Positions 30,508 through 39,010 of a stretch of 47,106 nucleotides of DNA are shown here, in pieces. The stretch spans positions 1 to 47,106 of the forward strand of contig DXAH01000003.1 of NCBI GenBank assembly GCA_019117105.1, given 5' to 3'. Under the pieces are notes generated by a model. The model did not search any database. It saw nothing but the letters and a program-made list of their open reading frames with translations, and was not told the DNA's origin. Both the position numbers and the translations under genes were made by a program. This stretch comes from Duodenibacillus intestinigallinarum (lineage in GTDB: Bacteria; Pseudomonadota; Gammaproteobacteria; Burkholderiales; Burkholderiaceae_F). How positions within the stretch are numbered: the stretch's first letter is position 1; the number at the start of each line of letters is the position of its first letter.

Positions 30508-31383
30508 TCAGACCAGCTCGTAGGTGGCCGACTGAATCGGTGTATTAAGGTTGGGCAACACTCGCTCAAGCAGAATGCCATCGCGATTATCCATCCGATA
30601 GCCAAATGTAGAGCGAATGCCCTGCAGTATGAACTGAGCAGCGCGATCAAGCGCAATCGGAAGGCTGTCGCCCTGCAGGAGGCTGCCCGTGATCACGCTC
30701 GTGAAGCTGTCGCCCGTGCCGGGATAATGCGCAGGCAGATACGGACAGGTGACCTTCCAGGTGCGCAAATCAGACTTGCTGCGCGCAATCACGGAAGTTA
30801 ATCCCGACTGGCCCGGCACCGGAACACCCGTGATGATCACCGTATCGGGTCCCATTTCGGAAAGTTCGGCAATCAAGTCTTTGAGTTCCTCGGTCGTGCA
30901 GTCCGTCTTGTAAGGACGATCCAAAAGCGCAAACGCCTCGGTGAGATTGGGCGTGAGCACGTCGGCCCGGCATGCCAGGCGCCGCATCTCTTCGACCATC
31001 TCCTGCGTCATCTTGCTGTAGAGGTGTCCGTTGTCACCCAAGACCGGATCGACCACCACGAGCGTATCGGCCGTGCGGAAGCGCTCGATAAAGCCGCAGA
31101 CGATCTCGATTTGTCGGGGCGAACCCATATAGCCCGTGTAGATCGCATCAAAAGTGACGCCGAGCTTTTCCCACTGATCAATGATGCGGGGCATCTCTTC
31201 GGTGAGATCCAGGAAGGAGAAGTCCGGGTACTGCGAGTGATTGGAGAGAATCGCGGTGGGCAGAGGACACACGTTAAAGCCCATGGTAGAGAGAATCGGA
31301 ATGACGGCCATCAAAGATGTCCGGCCGATTCCGGACAGGTCGTGAATCGCCGCGATGCGGCGAACATTGGGCTGGAAACGCAT
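30508..31383 (-). CDS. pdxY: Pyridoxal/pyridoxamine kinase
   Basis: This 291-residue ribokinase-family enzyme phosphorylates pyridoxal or pyridoxamine in the PLP salvage pathway. Motifs include IHDLSGIGRTSL at the start, TGYMGSPRQIE, VVDPVLGDNGHLY, LTPNLTEA, and the anion-hole/catalytic PGTGDSFTSV. The frame is open 54 codons further upstream, but AAGGAAG precedes the ATG at 31383 and the family start fits. It lies alone, back to back with bcp. Distinction from PdxK rests on overall resemblance to PdxY. Confidence 0.88.
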   Translation of the reverse strand: MRFQPNVRRIAAIHDLSGIGRTSLMAVIPILSTMGFNVCPLPTAILSNHSQYPDFSFLDLTEEMPRIIDQWEKLGVTFDAIYTGYMGSPRQIEIVCGFIERFRTADTLVVVDPVLGDNGHLYSKMTQEMVEEMRRLACRADVLTPNLTEAFALLDRPYKTDCTTEELKDLIAELSEMGPDTVIITGVPVPGQSGLTSVIARSKSDLRTWKVTCPYLPAHYPGTGDSFTSVITGSLLQGDSLPIALDRAAQFILQGIRSTFGYRMDNRDGILLERVLPNLNTPIQSATYELV

Positions 31384-31544
31384 GTCGAAGACTTCCTTTT
31401 GGCTTCTGTGGTTTTCGAGGCTCCTAAAGATAGCACTTCGCAAGGCTTCAGGCATCCGCACGCGGCAATATTTGCGAACAATCGAGGCTGTGCAAGTTGC
31501 TAAACTCACCGCACCTAAAAATTTTGACTCTTGGAGAATTGTCA

Positions 31545-32006
31545 ATGTTTCAGATCGGAGAAACCGTCGTCAACGTCAAAGGCCCCTCTACGGCAGGCGA
31601 CTTTGATTTGCAAGCCCAACGCGGCCGCTGGGTGGTGCTTTATTTCTACCCGAAGGACAACACGTCGGCCTGTACGATTGAGGCGCGCGACTTTACGGCT
31701 GCCGTGCCTCAGTTCGAGGCTTTGAACGCCAAGGTAATCGGCGTCTCCCGCGATTCGGTGAAGACCCACGAAGGCTTTTGCGCCCGCCAGGAACTTGGCA
31801 TTGAACTCGTGAGTGACAAGTCCGAAGAGCTCTGCACGGCCTTTGATGTCATCAAGCCGAAGGTGATGTACGGCAAGCCCTGCCGCGGCATCGTGCGCTC
31901 GACATTCCTCATTGATCCGCGGGGTAAGCTCGCGTTTGAGTGGCGCGGCGTCAAGGTGCCGGGTCACGTGGAAGCGGTACTCGAAAAGATCCGCGAGCTC
32001 TCTTAA
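31545..32006 (+). CDS. bcp: Peroxiredoxin, Bcp/PrxQ family
   Basis: This 153-residue thiol peroxidase reduces H2O2 and organic peroxides using thioredoxin or a similar donor. The peroxidatic site is VLYFYPKDNTSACTIEARDF, with the Cys where TPGCT is usual. The resolving cysteine five residues later in E. coli Bcp is an Arg here, so the enzyme is either 1-Cys or uses another Cys (FCARQE, ELCTAF or KPCRG). TTGGAG upstream fixes the ATG at 31545; the open frame extends 16 codons further. It is divergent from pdxY. Confidence 0.9.
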   Translation: MFQIGETVVNVKGPSTAGDFDLQAQRGRWVVLYFYPKDNTSACTIEARDFTAAVPQFEALNAKVIGVSRDSVKTHEGFCARQELGIELVSDKSEELCTAFDVIKPKVMYGKPCRGIVRSTFLIDPRGKLAFEWRGVKVPGHVEAVLEKIRELS

Positions 32007-32073
32007 CCCAATCCTTGTGCAGGACGTCTACACTTTCTTCTGATATTCGGCTTTAACTTAAAACTGCTTCCTC

Positions 32074-33270
32074 ATGACCGCAAAGCTTTACTCTCGCCTG
32101 GCTGCCAAAAACATCACAGTGGCTGTCACGGGCGGCATCGCCGCCTACAAGACCTGTGAGCTCGTACGGCTTTTGGTCAAGTCGGGTGCTGCAGTGCGCG
32201 TCTGCATGACGCAGGCGGCAACTGAATTTGTCGGGCCGCTCACGTTTGCTGCGCTCTCGGGACATCCCGTGCAGACACAGGCCTTCGACGGGACGATGCA
32301 GCATCTGGCGCTCACGCGCGACTGCGACTTGTTGATCGTCGCGCCTGCTACCGCCAACATCCTGGCCAAGGCTGCCAACGGCATTGCCGACGACCTGGTG
32401 AGTTCCGTTATTCTCGCAAGCTCCTGTCCGGTTGCCGTATGTCCGGCAATGAACAGCAATATGTGGGCCAAAGCGAGCACTCAGCGCAACATCGCTCAGC
32501 TCAAGGTTGACGGCTTTGCCGTGCTCGGACCCGCGTGCGGAGAGCTTGCGTGCGGCGTTTCGGGCGCAGGCCGCATGATTGAGCCCGAAGAGATTGCAGC
32601 GCACGCCGCGCGCCTGCTTTCTCCGAAGATTCTGCAAGGTAAGCGTTTCGTTGTCACGGCCGGTCCCACCTTTGAAGCATTGGATCCCGTGCGCGGCATC
32701 ACCAACCGCAGCTCCGGCAAGCAGGGTTACGCCGTTGCGCAGGCCGCCTTTGAAGCGGGAGCCGATGTGACGCTCATTTCCGGCCCCACTTCGATCGCAG
32801 TCCCCTACGGTGTCAAAGCGGTGCCGGTCGTTTCGGCCGAAGAAATGAACGAAGCCGTGCACCATGAGGCACCCGGCGCCGACGTCTTTGTGAGCGTCGC
32901 TGCCGTTTCCGACTGGCGTGCTCAGGCAGTCGCCGATGAAAAAATCAAGAAGTCAGATGAACCGCCCGCATTGGATCTCGTGGAAAATCCGGACATCCTC
33001 GCGCAGGCGGCACGTGAATTTCCGTCGCTTTACTGCGTCGGCTTTGCTGCCGAAACCGAAAACGTGCTTGAAAACGCACGCGGCAAGCGCATCCGCAAGC
33101 TCGCTCGCATGATCGTGGCCAACAACGCCCGCAGCGCCATCGGCTGCGACATGAACGAAGCGGTGATCGTGACGGCCGACAAGGAAGTCGCCACGGGTCT
33201 TGTGAGCAAGGATGTGCTTGCGCAAACCATCATCGAATGCATCGCCGATGACCTCGCAAAGGAGGTGTAG
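32074..33270 (+). CDS. coaBC: Bifunctional phosphopantothenoylcysteine decarboxylase/synthetase
   Basis: This 398-residue flavoprotein makes 4'-phosphopantetheine in CoA synthesis. The CoaC half has GGIAAYKTCELVR, the flavin-site LLIVAPATANILAKAANGIADDL, PAMNSNMW, and the cysteine lid ACGVSGAGRMIEPEEI. The CoaB half has TAGPTFEALDPVRGITNRSSGKQG and SVAAVSDW. Length is standard. It is followed 2 bases later by a small membrane-protein gene and then dut, matching the common dfp-dut linkage, with one gene inserted. Confidence 0.96.
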   Translation: MTAKLYSRLAAKNITVAVTGGIAAYKTCELVRLLVKSGAAVRVCMTQAATEFVGPLTFAALSGHPVQTQAFDGTMQHLALTRDCDLLIVAPATANILAKAANGIADDLVSSVILASSCPVAVCPAMNSNMWAKASTQRNIAQLKVDGFAVLGPACGELACGVSGAGRMIEPEEIAAHAARLLSPKILQGKRFVVTAGPTFEALDPVRGITNRSSGKQGYAVAQAAFEAGADVTLISGPTSIAVPYGVKAVPVVSAEEMNEAVHHEAPGADVFVSVAAVSDWRAQAVADEKIKKSDEPPALDLVENPDILAQAAREFPSLYCVGFAAETENVLENARGKRIRKLARMIVANNARSAIGCDMNEAVIVTADKEVATGLVSKDVLAQTIIECIADDLAKEV

Positions 33271-33272
33271 AC

Positions 33273-33692
33273 ATGGCCTTCAAACTCAACGAAAAAACGC
33301 TTGAACCTCATAACGGCGACTACATCGCGTTTTTGAAGGAAATCGAGAAGGGCAATGCAAAGGTAAGCGGCCTTACCGTTTCCGTCAACAGCGACATGCC
33401 GGGCATGGTCACCGTGCGTCGCGCTAACGAATCCGATCAGGCTCCCTCCTCGCCCGGTTTCATCGCCAAGAACAAGAACGCCATGCCTGCGCTATTGCGT
33501 CTTGCGGGCAGCGTGATCGCGCTTTTCGGCGTGTTGTTCATCATCGCGGGCATGTCCGAGCCAAACCTGCAAAACTTGATTCCCGTAGGAATGTTCGTAA
33601 CATTCGGCGGTCTTGTTTGCGCACTCTCGCAGCATCAGAAGCTCGAGCGGCTCAAACGGCTTGAAGAAGCCGACAAATCCAACAACGAATAA
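33273..33692 (+). CDS. Small two-helix membrane protein, function unknown
   Basis: I do not recognise this 139-residue protein. The N-terminal 70 residues are soluble. Two hydrophobic segments follow (PALLRLAGSVIALFGVLFIIAGM and LIPVGMFVTFGGLVCAL), then a charged, probably coiled-coil tail (HQKLERLKRLEEADKSNNE). An almost perfect AAGGAGGT overlaps the end of coaBC, so it is clearly translated in the coaBC-dut operon. It could be a local scaffold or quality-control factor, but nothing in the sequence shows a function. Confidence 0.78.
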   Translation: MAFKLNEKTLEPHNGDYIAFLKEIEKGNAKVSGLTVSVNSDMPGMVTVRRANESDQAPSSPGFIAKNKNAMPALLRLAGSVIALFGVLFIIAGMSEPNLQNLIPVGMFVTFGGLVCALSQHQKLERLKRLEEADKSNNE

Positions 33693-33706
33693 AGCACAAG
33701 GAAAAA

Positions 33707-34153
33707 ATGAAAATTGCACTCAAGGTCCTTGACGAACGCATCCGCGAGCACCTTCCGCGCTATGCCACGCCGGGCTCCGCAGGCCTCGATCTTCGAGCCC
33801 TCCTCGATGAGCCGCTCACAATCAACCCCGGTGAAACAGTCCTCGTAAAGACCGGTCTGGCGATCCACATCGGTGATCCCAATTACGCCGCCGTCATTAT
33901 CCCTCGCAGCGGAATGGGGCACAAAAAGGGCATTGTGCTCGGAAATTTGGTCGGTTTGATTGATTCCGACTATCAAGGCGAACTGATGATCAGCACCTGG
34001 AACCGCGGCAACGCGCCGTTTGTACTCGAACCCTTCGAGCGTCTGGCCCAGCTCGTGGTGCTGCCCGTTGTGCAGCCCGAGTTTGAAATTGTGACCGATT
34101 TTGAAGCAAGTTCCCGCGGCGAAGGAGGCTTCGGCTCGACCGGCACAAAATAA
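33707..34153 (+). CDS. dut: dUTP diphosphatase
   Basis: This 148-residue trimeric dUTPase hydrolyses dUTP to dUMP and pyrophosphate, keeping uracil out of DNA. All five family motifs are present in order: PGSAGLDL, PRSGMGHKKG, GLIDSDYQGEL, ERLAQLVVLP and RGEGGFGSTG. AAGGA precedes the ATG. It ends the coaBC operon, followed by a terminator. Its product dUMP is also what the dCMP deaminase at 8551 would make. Confidence 0.97.
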   Translation: MKIALKVLDERIREHLPRYATPGSAGLDLRALLDEPLTINPGETVLVKTGLAIHIGDPNYAAVIIPRSGMGHKKGIVLGNLVGLIDSDYQGELMISTWNRGNAPFVLEPFERLAQLVVLPVVQPEFEIVTDFEASSRGEGGFGSTGTK

Positions 34154-34179
34154 TCGACACAATCAACTGTTGTGGCACC

Positions 34180-34210
34180 AAGGCGCTTCTGCTCGAGAGG
34201 CGCCTTTTTT
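34180..34210 (+). terminator. Rho-independent terminator of coaBC-dut
   Basis: Seven-bp stem AAGGCGC/GCGCCTT with T6. Confidence 0.8.
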
Positions 34211-34321
34211 GTACTTGCTCCTTTCAGGCAAACCTTTGACACCGCCGCTCACGACTGGTCACTTCCGGCGCGATAGCATGTTTGCAAATCCGCAAAACAC
34301 CAATCGGAAAGGAACAACACC

Positions 34322-34741
34322 ATGCATGCCCAGCGACTATTTGCCTCGCTCCTTGTCTGTTTGGGTCTACTCTCTTCAGGAACCGCTATGTCCGAAACCA
34401 TCCAAGTTTCCATCGACGGCAAAAGTTATCCCGTCGAAATGGCCGACAATGCCGACGCCCGCGCTTTCATCGCACGACTGCCGATGACGCTCACGTTTGA
34501 AAACTTCGGTCGCAATGAACGTATCGCATATCCCAAGCCTGCTCTGGAACTCGAACGCTCCGCCCGCCACTTTGAGATCACGCGCGGAACGATGACCGTC
34601 TACAAACCTTGGGGCAATATTGCGATATTCCTTGTGGAATTTCCGTGGAGTTCCGACCTGGCCGACCTCGGTCAAATCAGCCCGGAAGGTCTCGAAGCCA
34701 TTCGTACAAGCGGCGACAACCCCGTTACCTTCCTCAAGTGA
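34322..34741 (+). CDS. Secreted cyclophilin-like fold protein
   Basis: This 139-residue protein has an N-terminal signal sequence (about residues 1-22, MHAQRLFASLLVCLGLLSSGTA). The mature part has the pattern of the bacterial cyclophilin-like (Cyclophil_like2) family: a first strand IQVSIDGKSYPVEM, NADARAFIARLPMTLTFENFGRNERI, and a glycine-containing strand pair before IAIFLVEFPW and LADLGQISPEGLEAI. Relatives lack the prolyl isomerase active site and their role is not established. AAAGGA precedes the ATG. It is monocistronic and convergent with the MFS gene. Confidence 0.78.
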   Translation: MHAQRLFASLLVCLGLLSSGTAMSETIQVSIDGKSYPVEMADNADARAFIARLPMTLTFENFGRNERIAYPKPALELERSARHFEITRGTMTVYKPWGNIAIFLVEFPWSSDLADLGQISPEGLEAIRTSGDNPVTFLK

Positions 34742-34796
34742 CTTTCTCCACCGATTGAAGTCAGGGGCTTTACGGCTTTTACTGTAACCGACCATA

Positions 34797-34826
34797 GGTA
34801 AGACGCGTCCTGCGGTACGTCTTACC
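34797..34826. terminator. Hairpin between convergent genes
   Basis: Perfect 9-bp arms GGTAAGACG and CGTCTTACC (34797-34805 and 34818-34826) with no T tract on either side; terminator function is uncertain. Confidence 0.45.
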
Positions 34827-34832
34827 TTCGCG

Positions 34833-36116
34833 TCAACTGAACGCGGATTTATTTTTTTGGACAAGTATCAGACTGACAGCCAAAAGCACACACACCGTAA
34901 GAAAAGCGCCTTGCAGCGACACCGCCGAAGATATCGCTCCGATCAGGGCAGGACCAGCCAACAGGCCGCCGTAACCGACAGTTGTCACAGCCGTAATGGC
35001 TTTAACGCTATCCATTGCTGCCGTTCGCGACGCAGCCGAGATGACAATCGGAGCAATGTTGGCAATTCCGAGTCCCATGATAAACAAGGAGACCATGGCG
35101 CTTGCCGGATAAGGAAAGAGCACCAACGCCAGAAGCGTTGCGAGCATCATGGCGATTCCAACGGAAAGCATCGTTACAGCGCCGAACTTCATTGCCAGCT
35201 TGTCACCGATCAAACGTGACATAGCCATTGCAATAACAAAAAGTGTGTAGCCGACAGCGCTGCCCTCCTGTGGCACCCCTGCGTAATCACGCAAATAGAT
35301 GGCGCTCCAGTCAAGCATGCTTCCTTCCGTAAGGAAAATCACGGCACAAACAACCGCCAAAATTGCTATAGAGCCGTTGAAAGCCCATCCGTTACGCTTT
35401 TCTTTTGTTTTTCGGGGCACCTCTATCGGATGGTTTTCGATGCGACGGAGCAAAACAACCATCGTTAAAGCCAATGAAACCATCAACGCGCCGACAGCCT
35501 GAGCCGGGGCAAGTCCCAGCACAAACAACGAAGTGAGCGCGACTGCAGAAACAACTTCTCCGATGGAGTAAGCAGCATGCAAGCCGCTCATTAAGCGCGC
35601 TTGATTGCGATTTTCCAAATGCGTACCGAAAATATTGACGCTCACTTCCAGACAACCCAGTGTCACGCCGTAAGCCAGAAGTGCTGCGCACTCAATGTAA
35701 AACCCCGGCACAAGCGAAAGCACCACCAGCAAAAGGCAGGACGCCAAGCCGGAAAGCAATATCGCATTTCGAGCTCCGATACGTTGCGTCAGTTTGCCTG
35801 CCAACGGCATGCCGACAAAAGATCCGACACCCAAGCCCAGCAGCAACAACCCCAAAACATAGGGCTCGAGCCGCAATTGCGACTGGACAAAAGGAATCAG
35901 AGGCGCCCACGAAGCTACCGTAAAACCTCCGGCGAAAAAACCGATGCGGGCAGCCCAAAGTTCAGCCCCGGAAACTGCATTCGCCCCATTGCCGCTTCCC
36001 GCATGGATTTTCTCGTCAGCCTTTGCGTTTTGCAAGGAATGTTGAGCAGACAAATTGAGATCAAGCGTCGCAACTGCGCTCATCGGTTTCTTTTTGAGAG
36101 TGGAATTCAAGGACAT
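34833..36116 (-). CDS. MFS transporter, YbjJ-like
   Basis: This 427-residue inner-membrane protein has about 12 hydrophobic segments and the major facilitator loop pattern (GMPLAGKLTQRIGAR after helix 2; SRLIGDKLAMKFG after helix 8). A hydrophilic N-terminal extension of about 50 residues precedes the first helix (ELWAARIGFFAGGFTVASW). Helix 5 and the EGSMLDWSAIYLRD motif are typical of the YbjJ-like subgroup, whose substrates are not well defined. An in-frame second ATG at residue 12 could be the true start. It is divergent from a LysR gene, which probably controls it. Confidence 0.85.
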   Translation of the reverse strand: MSLNSTLKKKPMSAVATLDLNLSAQHSLQNAKADEKIHAGSGNGANAVSGAELWAARIGFFAGGFTVASWAPLIPFVQSQLRLEPYVLGLLLLGLGVGSFVGMPLAGKLTQRIGARNAILLSGLASCLLLVVLSLVPGFYIECAALLAYGVTLGCLEVSVNIFGTHLENRNQARLMSGLHAAYSIGEVVSAVALTSLFVLGLAPAQAVGALMVSLALTMVVLLRRIENHPIEVPRKTKEKRNGWAFNGSIAILAVVCAVIFLTEGSMLDWSAIYLRDYAGVPQEGSAVGYTLFVIAMAMSRLIGDKLAMKFGAVTMLSVGIAMMLATLLALVLFPYPASAMVSLFIMGLGIANIAPIVISAASRTAAMDSVKAITAVTTVGYGGLLAGPALIGAISSAVSLQGAFLTVCVLLAVSLILVQKNKSAFS

Positions 36117-36184
36117 AGGCCTGCTCCATGAAGTTAGTCATGGCAGAATTGTCTCATCAAATTTCCGCACAATCTAGTTAGAAT

Positions 36185-36202
36185 CTATCAATAAATTGAT
36201 AG
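36185..36202. promoter_or_regulatory. Dyad between the LysR and MFS genes, candidate LysR operator
   Basis: Perfect 8-bp inverted repeat CTATCAAT-AA-ATTGATAG, 21 bases upstream of the LysR ATG. Confidence 0.5.
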
Positions 36203-36223
36203 TCACTAAAGGCACGCAGTCCT

Positions 36224-37108
36224 ATGGGATTAAAAATTGATGAACTCCGCTCCTTTGCTGCCGTTGCGGCAACAGGTTCGTTCTCGGAAGCGGCACGAAA
36301 AATTCGACGGGCCCAATCGGTGGTATCGATGCATATTTCAGGAATGGAGGCCGAACTTGGATATAAGCTTTTTGACCGGACGCCCAAACCTGTTTTGACA
36401 CCCAGAGGAACTGAACTTCTGGTCGGCGCGCAACGTCTTCTGGCTGAAGCGGATCGTCTTGAAACCCGCGCCCTGTCGCTTACCGATACGCCATCCCCTG
36501 CTCTTTACATGGGCATTGATCTTGTCCTGGAAGCTCCGGTCATGATTGACTGGCTGCGGCTGTTTGCCCGACGCTTTCCATCCGTACGGCTGCAGGTTGA
36601 AAACATCACCGGTTCTGAGGCAGACTGGTTTTTCAGCAGAGCCGGCATGAATTTGGCTCTGATATTCGCATCCTCCCCATCTTCTCACTGCGATGAGAGG
36701 TTGCTCGGGCACTCACGCGTGTCCATTGTTGTTGCAAAAAACCATCCGTTGGCCTCCCTTTCTCGGCCAACCCTTGAGGATTTGCGCTGCTACCGACAAA
36801 TCGTGGTGCACGCCCGAGCACCGGAAGCAACTCCACCCCGTGTTATTTGCAACGACCATTGGGAAGTTGACAGCGGCCTATGGGCTTTGGGCTTGGCTGC
36901 AAAAGGCGTAGGCTGGGCGATTCTGCCCAAATTCTTACTTTTAGGTCAGTCGCCGTACAAGAACTTGGTTACTTCCATCGATTCAACGCTTGCGCTCTCT
37001 CCGGAACGTCTTGTGCTACGAAGCCGCGACGGTGAAGTTGATCCCGAAATTTTAAATTGGTGGGCAGACACGATCAGTAAGTACAAAGCCAAAATCGGTC
37101 TTACCTAA
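36224..37108 (+). CDS. LysR-family transcriptional regulator
   Basis: This 294-residue protein has the LysR winged helix (LRSFAAVAATGSFSEAARKI, RRAQSVVSMHISGMEAELG, FDRTPKPVLTPRG) and an effector domain. A second feature is a conserved NHPLASLSRPTLEDL hinge region. It is divergent from the MFS gene with a dyad in between, the typical layout of a regulator and its target transporter. AAAGG lies upstream of the ATG. The ligand is unknown. It is not a close copy of the LysR at 25799. Confidence 0.88.
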   Translation: MGLKIDELRSFAAVAATGSFSEAARKIRRAQSVVSMHISGMEAELGYKLFDRTPKPVLTPRGTELLVGAQRLLAEADRLETRALSLTDTPSPALYMGIDLVLEAPVMIDWLRLFARRFPSVRLQVENITGSEADWFFSRAGMNLALIFASSPSSHCDERLLGHSRVSIVVAKNHPLASLSRPTLEDLRCYRQIVVHARAPEATPPRVICNDHWEVDSGLWALGLAAKGVGWAILPKFLLLGQSPYKNLVTSIDSTLALSPERLVLRSRDGEVDPEILNWWADTISKYKAKIGLT

Positions 37109-37219
37109 AAATCCGTCGCATTCATTCCGGCGAGAAACTCTCATCAGTCGGTACCTGGGAATACCGTCAGCCGTGTACAAACATACAGTACAACGTTGAA
37201 AGCGGCCTCAAGGCTGTGG

Positions 37220-37930
37220 CTATTGGGCTCTCGCCTTGATCCAATTCTTGATCTCGTCGACAACTTTTTCTTCCAGACCATTGAACCCATGGTACGCAAA
37301 TGCCTGACATGGCTTACCTTTGGTCTTTCCGCCGGATACGGTCATAAAGTCGGCATTTAGCTTTGCCGCAAGTTCTCGGGCCGCATCGTTAGGCGTGCTC
37401 TTGCAGGCATCGGAAACATGGTGCACAAAGAGTTTAGGGACCTTGATTGCATCCAATGGGATATCTCTGAGCTCTTTCATTGACGCAGTAAAGACCACGC
37501 CATCGAGACGGTCACGACATTTACCGGCGACTTGAGCTGCCGCCAGCGTACCTCTGCTGGTTGAGACCAGCCAGACAGAAGCGTGCGGATACAGTTGCCG
37601 GATTCTGTCGAGCAGCAAAGAAAAACGCTTTTCGTCATTCGAAGCATCGGTTGAGACCGTTGCAAACTCATTGTCAGCCAGCAGTAAACGGGACCGAATC
37701 AGAAAATTGTTGCGCTTACCGAAGAGAATCTTTCCGCCCGTTTGGTGCGCCGCGACACGTCCGTCGCCACCCGGGAAAAGAATCAGGACATATTTCGGTG
37801 ACGGACTTTCGGCTGTCAGAATGCAAGTAGCCGTTGGATCGGTCTTATCAAAGTTCAGCAGCGAATCTCCGGCAAACACTGTCGACACAGCAAACGCCGT
37901 TACACTCAAAACAAGTTTTTCGAGTCGCAT
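37220..37930 (-). CDS. Secreted alpha/beta-hydrolase-like protein
   Basis: This 236-residue protein has a signal peptide (MRLEKLVLSVTAFAVSTVFA) and a hydrolase-like core: YVLILFPGGDG as the oxyanion region, VWLVSTSRGTLAAAQVA with S-x-S-x-G as nucleophile elbow, then KVPKLFVHHVSDACKSTP for the acid strand and AYHGFNGLEEKVVDEI with the catalytic His. The order fits a serine hydrolase of the alpha/beta fold. A disulfide between Cys residues is possible in the periplasm. GGGAGAA upstream selects the ATG at 37930; the frame is open to 38011. It lies downstream of etfBA on the same strand, but a terminator separates them. Confidence 0.72.
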   Translation of the reverse strand: MRLEKLVLSVTAFAVSTVFAGDSLLNFDKTDPTATCILTAESPSPKYVLILFPGGDGRVAAHQTGGKILFGKRNNFLIRSRLLLADNEFATVSTDASNDEKRFSLLLDRIRQLYPHASVWLVSTSRGTLAAAQVAGKCRDRLDGVVFTASMKELRDIPLDAIKVPKLFVHHVSDACKSTPNDAARELAAKLNADFMTVSGGKTKGKPCQAFAYHGFNGLEEKVVDEIKNWIKARAQ

Positions 37931-37985
37931 TTCTCCCGCACCTTCTCTGCAGACCGCCTTCGCCCAACCTTTTGCCGAAGTCTGC

Positions 37986-38031
37986 AAAAACAGCAAAGGC
38001 ACCGGTATCACTGTACAGGACGCCGGTGCCT
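37986..38031 (-). terminator. Rho-independent terminator of etfBA
   Basis: On the minus strand AGGCACCGG pairs with CCGGTGCCT (37997-38005 and 38023-38031), followed by TTTGCTGTTTTT. Confidence 0.8.
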
Positions 38032-38057
38032 CTTATGGATCATCCGATTCGAGCGGA

Positions 38058-38993
38058 TCAGAGCTTCTCAGTGAGTTCCTTGATCACGTCGACCGCATCT
38101 GCCTCCAAATAGTAGTCCGAGACCTCAAAGATCGGAGCTTCGGCGTCCTTATTGACGGACACGATGACCTTGGAGTCCTTCATGCCGGCCACGTGCTGAA
38201 TGGCGCCGGAAATGCCGAAGGCCATATAGAGCTCGGGAGCCACGATTTTGCCGGTCTGGCCGACCTGCGTTTCGCTGGGCACAAGGTTCATGTCAACCAC
38301 GGCGCGGGTGGAACCAAGAGCGGCCCCCATCTTTTCAGCAAGCTTGTCGAGAGCGGCAAAGCCCTCTTCGTCAAAAAGGCCTCGACCGCCGGCTACGACG
38401 CGCTTGGCGGTGAGCAGATCCGGACGGTCACTAGCCACCTCTTCCACGCTCACGAACTTAAAGCCGCGGGAAGACGGCGTCACGGCGAGCGTTTCAACGG
38501 CAGCGTTGCCGCCTTCGGCTGAAACAGCCTCAAAGGAAGTGGCTCGAACGCTGGCTACAACAGGGGTAGCCGTGGTCTTCACGGTGGCCAGAACACCGCC
38601 CGCGTAGATGTAGCGCTTAAACGTATCGGCGGAGACGACGCCAGCGATTTCGGTCAAAGCCGACACACCGAGCTTGGCGGCGGTGCGGGGCATGGCCGCC
38701 TTGCCGGAGGTACCGGCCGTAAAGAGAATGTGGCTATAGCCGCCGGCTTGCTGTGCCGCGAGAACAGCGTCGGTGAGCGCTTCGGGCAGGCAATGGTTAA
38801 AGGCCTCGCCCTGTGCAACAAGAACCTTGCGCACGCCGGCCACGGCAGCCGCCTGCTTGACGGCGCCTTCGCAGCTCTGACCGGCCACCAGAACGTCGAC
38901 GTCGGAGCCGAGTTCGAAAGCGGCCTTGAGCGCATTCAAAGTCGAAGACTTGAGCTGAGCATCGTTGTGCTCTGCAATCACAAGAATAGTCAT
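38058..38993 (-). CDS. etfA: Electron transfer flavoprotein alpha subunit
   Basis: This 311-residue subunit binds FAD and passes electrons from acyl-CoA or other dehydrogenases. The N-terminal part (ILVIAEH, NALKAAFELG, VLVAQG) forms domain I and the C-terminal FAD domain has RPDLLTAKRVVAGGRGL, GSTRAVVDMNLVP, and the FAD signature LYMAFGISGAIQHVAGM. Length is normal. It is 17 bases after etfB in one operon, with no dehydrogenase gene beside them, so the partner is elsewhere. Confidence 0.96.
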   Translation of the reverse strand: MTILVIAEHNDAQLKSSTLNALKAAFELGSDVDVLVAGQSCEGAVKQAAAVAGVRKVLVAQGEAFNHCLPEALTDAVLAAQQAGGYSHILFTAGTSGKAAMPRTAAKLGVSALTEIAGVVSADTFKRYIYAGGVLATVKTTATPVVASVRATSFEAVSAEGGNAAVETLAVTPSSRGFKFVSVEEVASDRPDLLTAKRVVAGGRGLFDEEGFAALDKLAEKMGAALGSTRAVVDMNLVPSETQVGQTGKIVAPELYMAFGISGAIQHVAGMKDSKVIVSVNKDAEAPIFEVSDYYLEADAVDVIKELTEKL

Positions 38994-39010
38994 ACCTGTT
39001 ATTCCTACTA

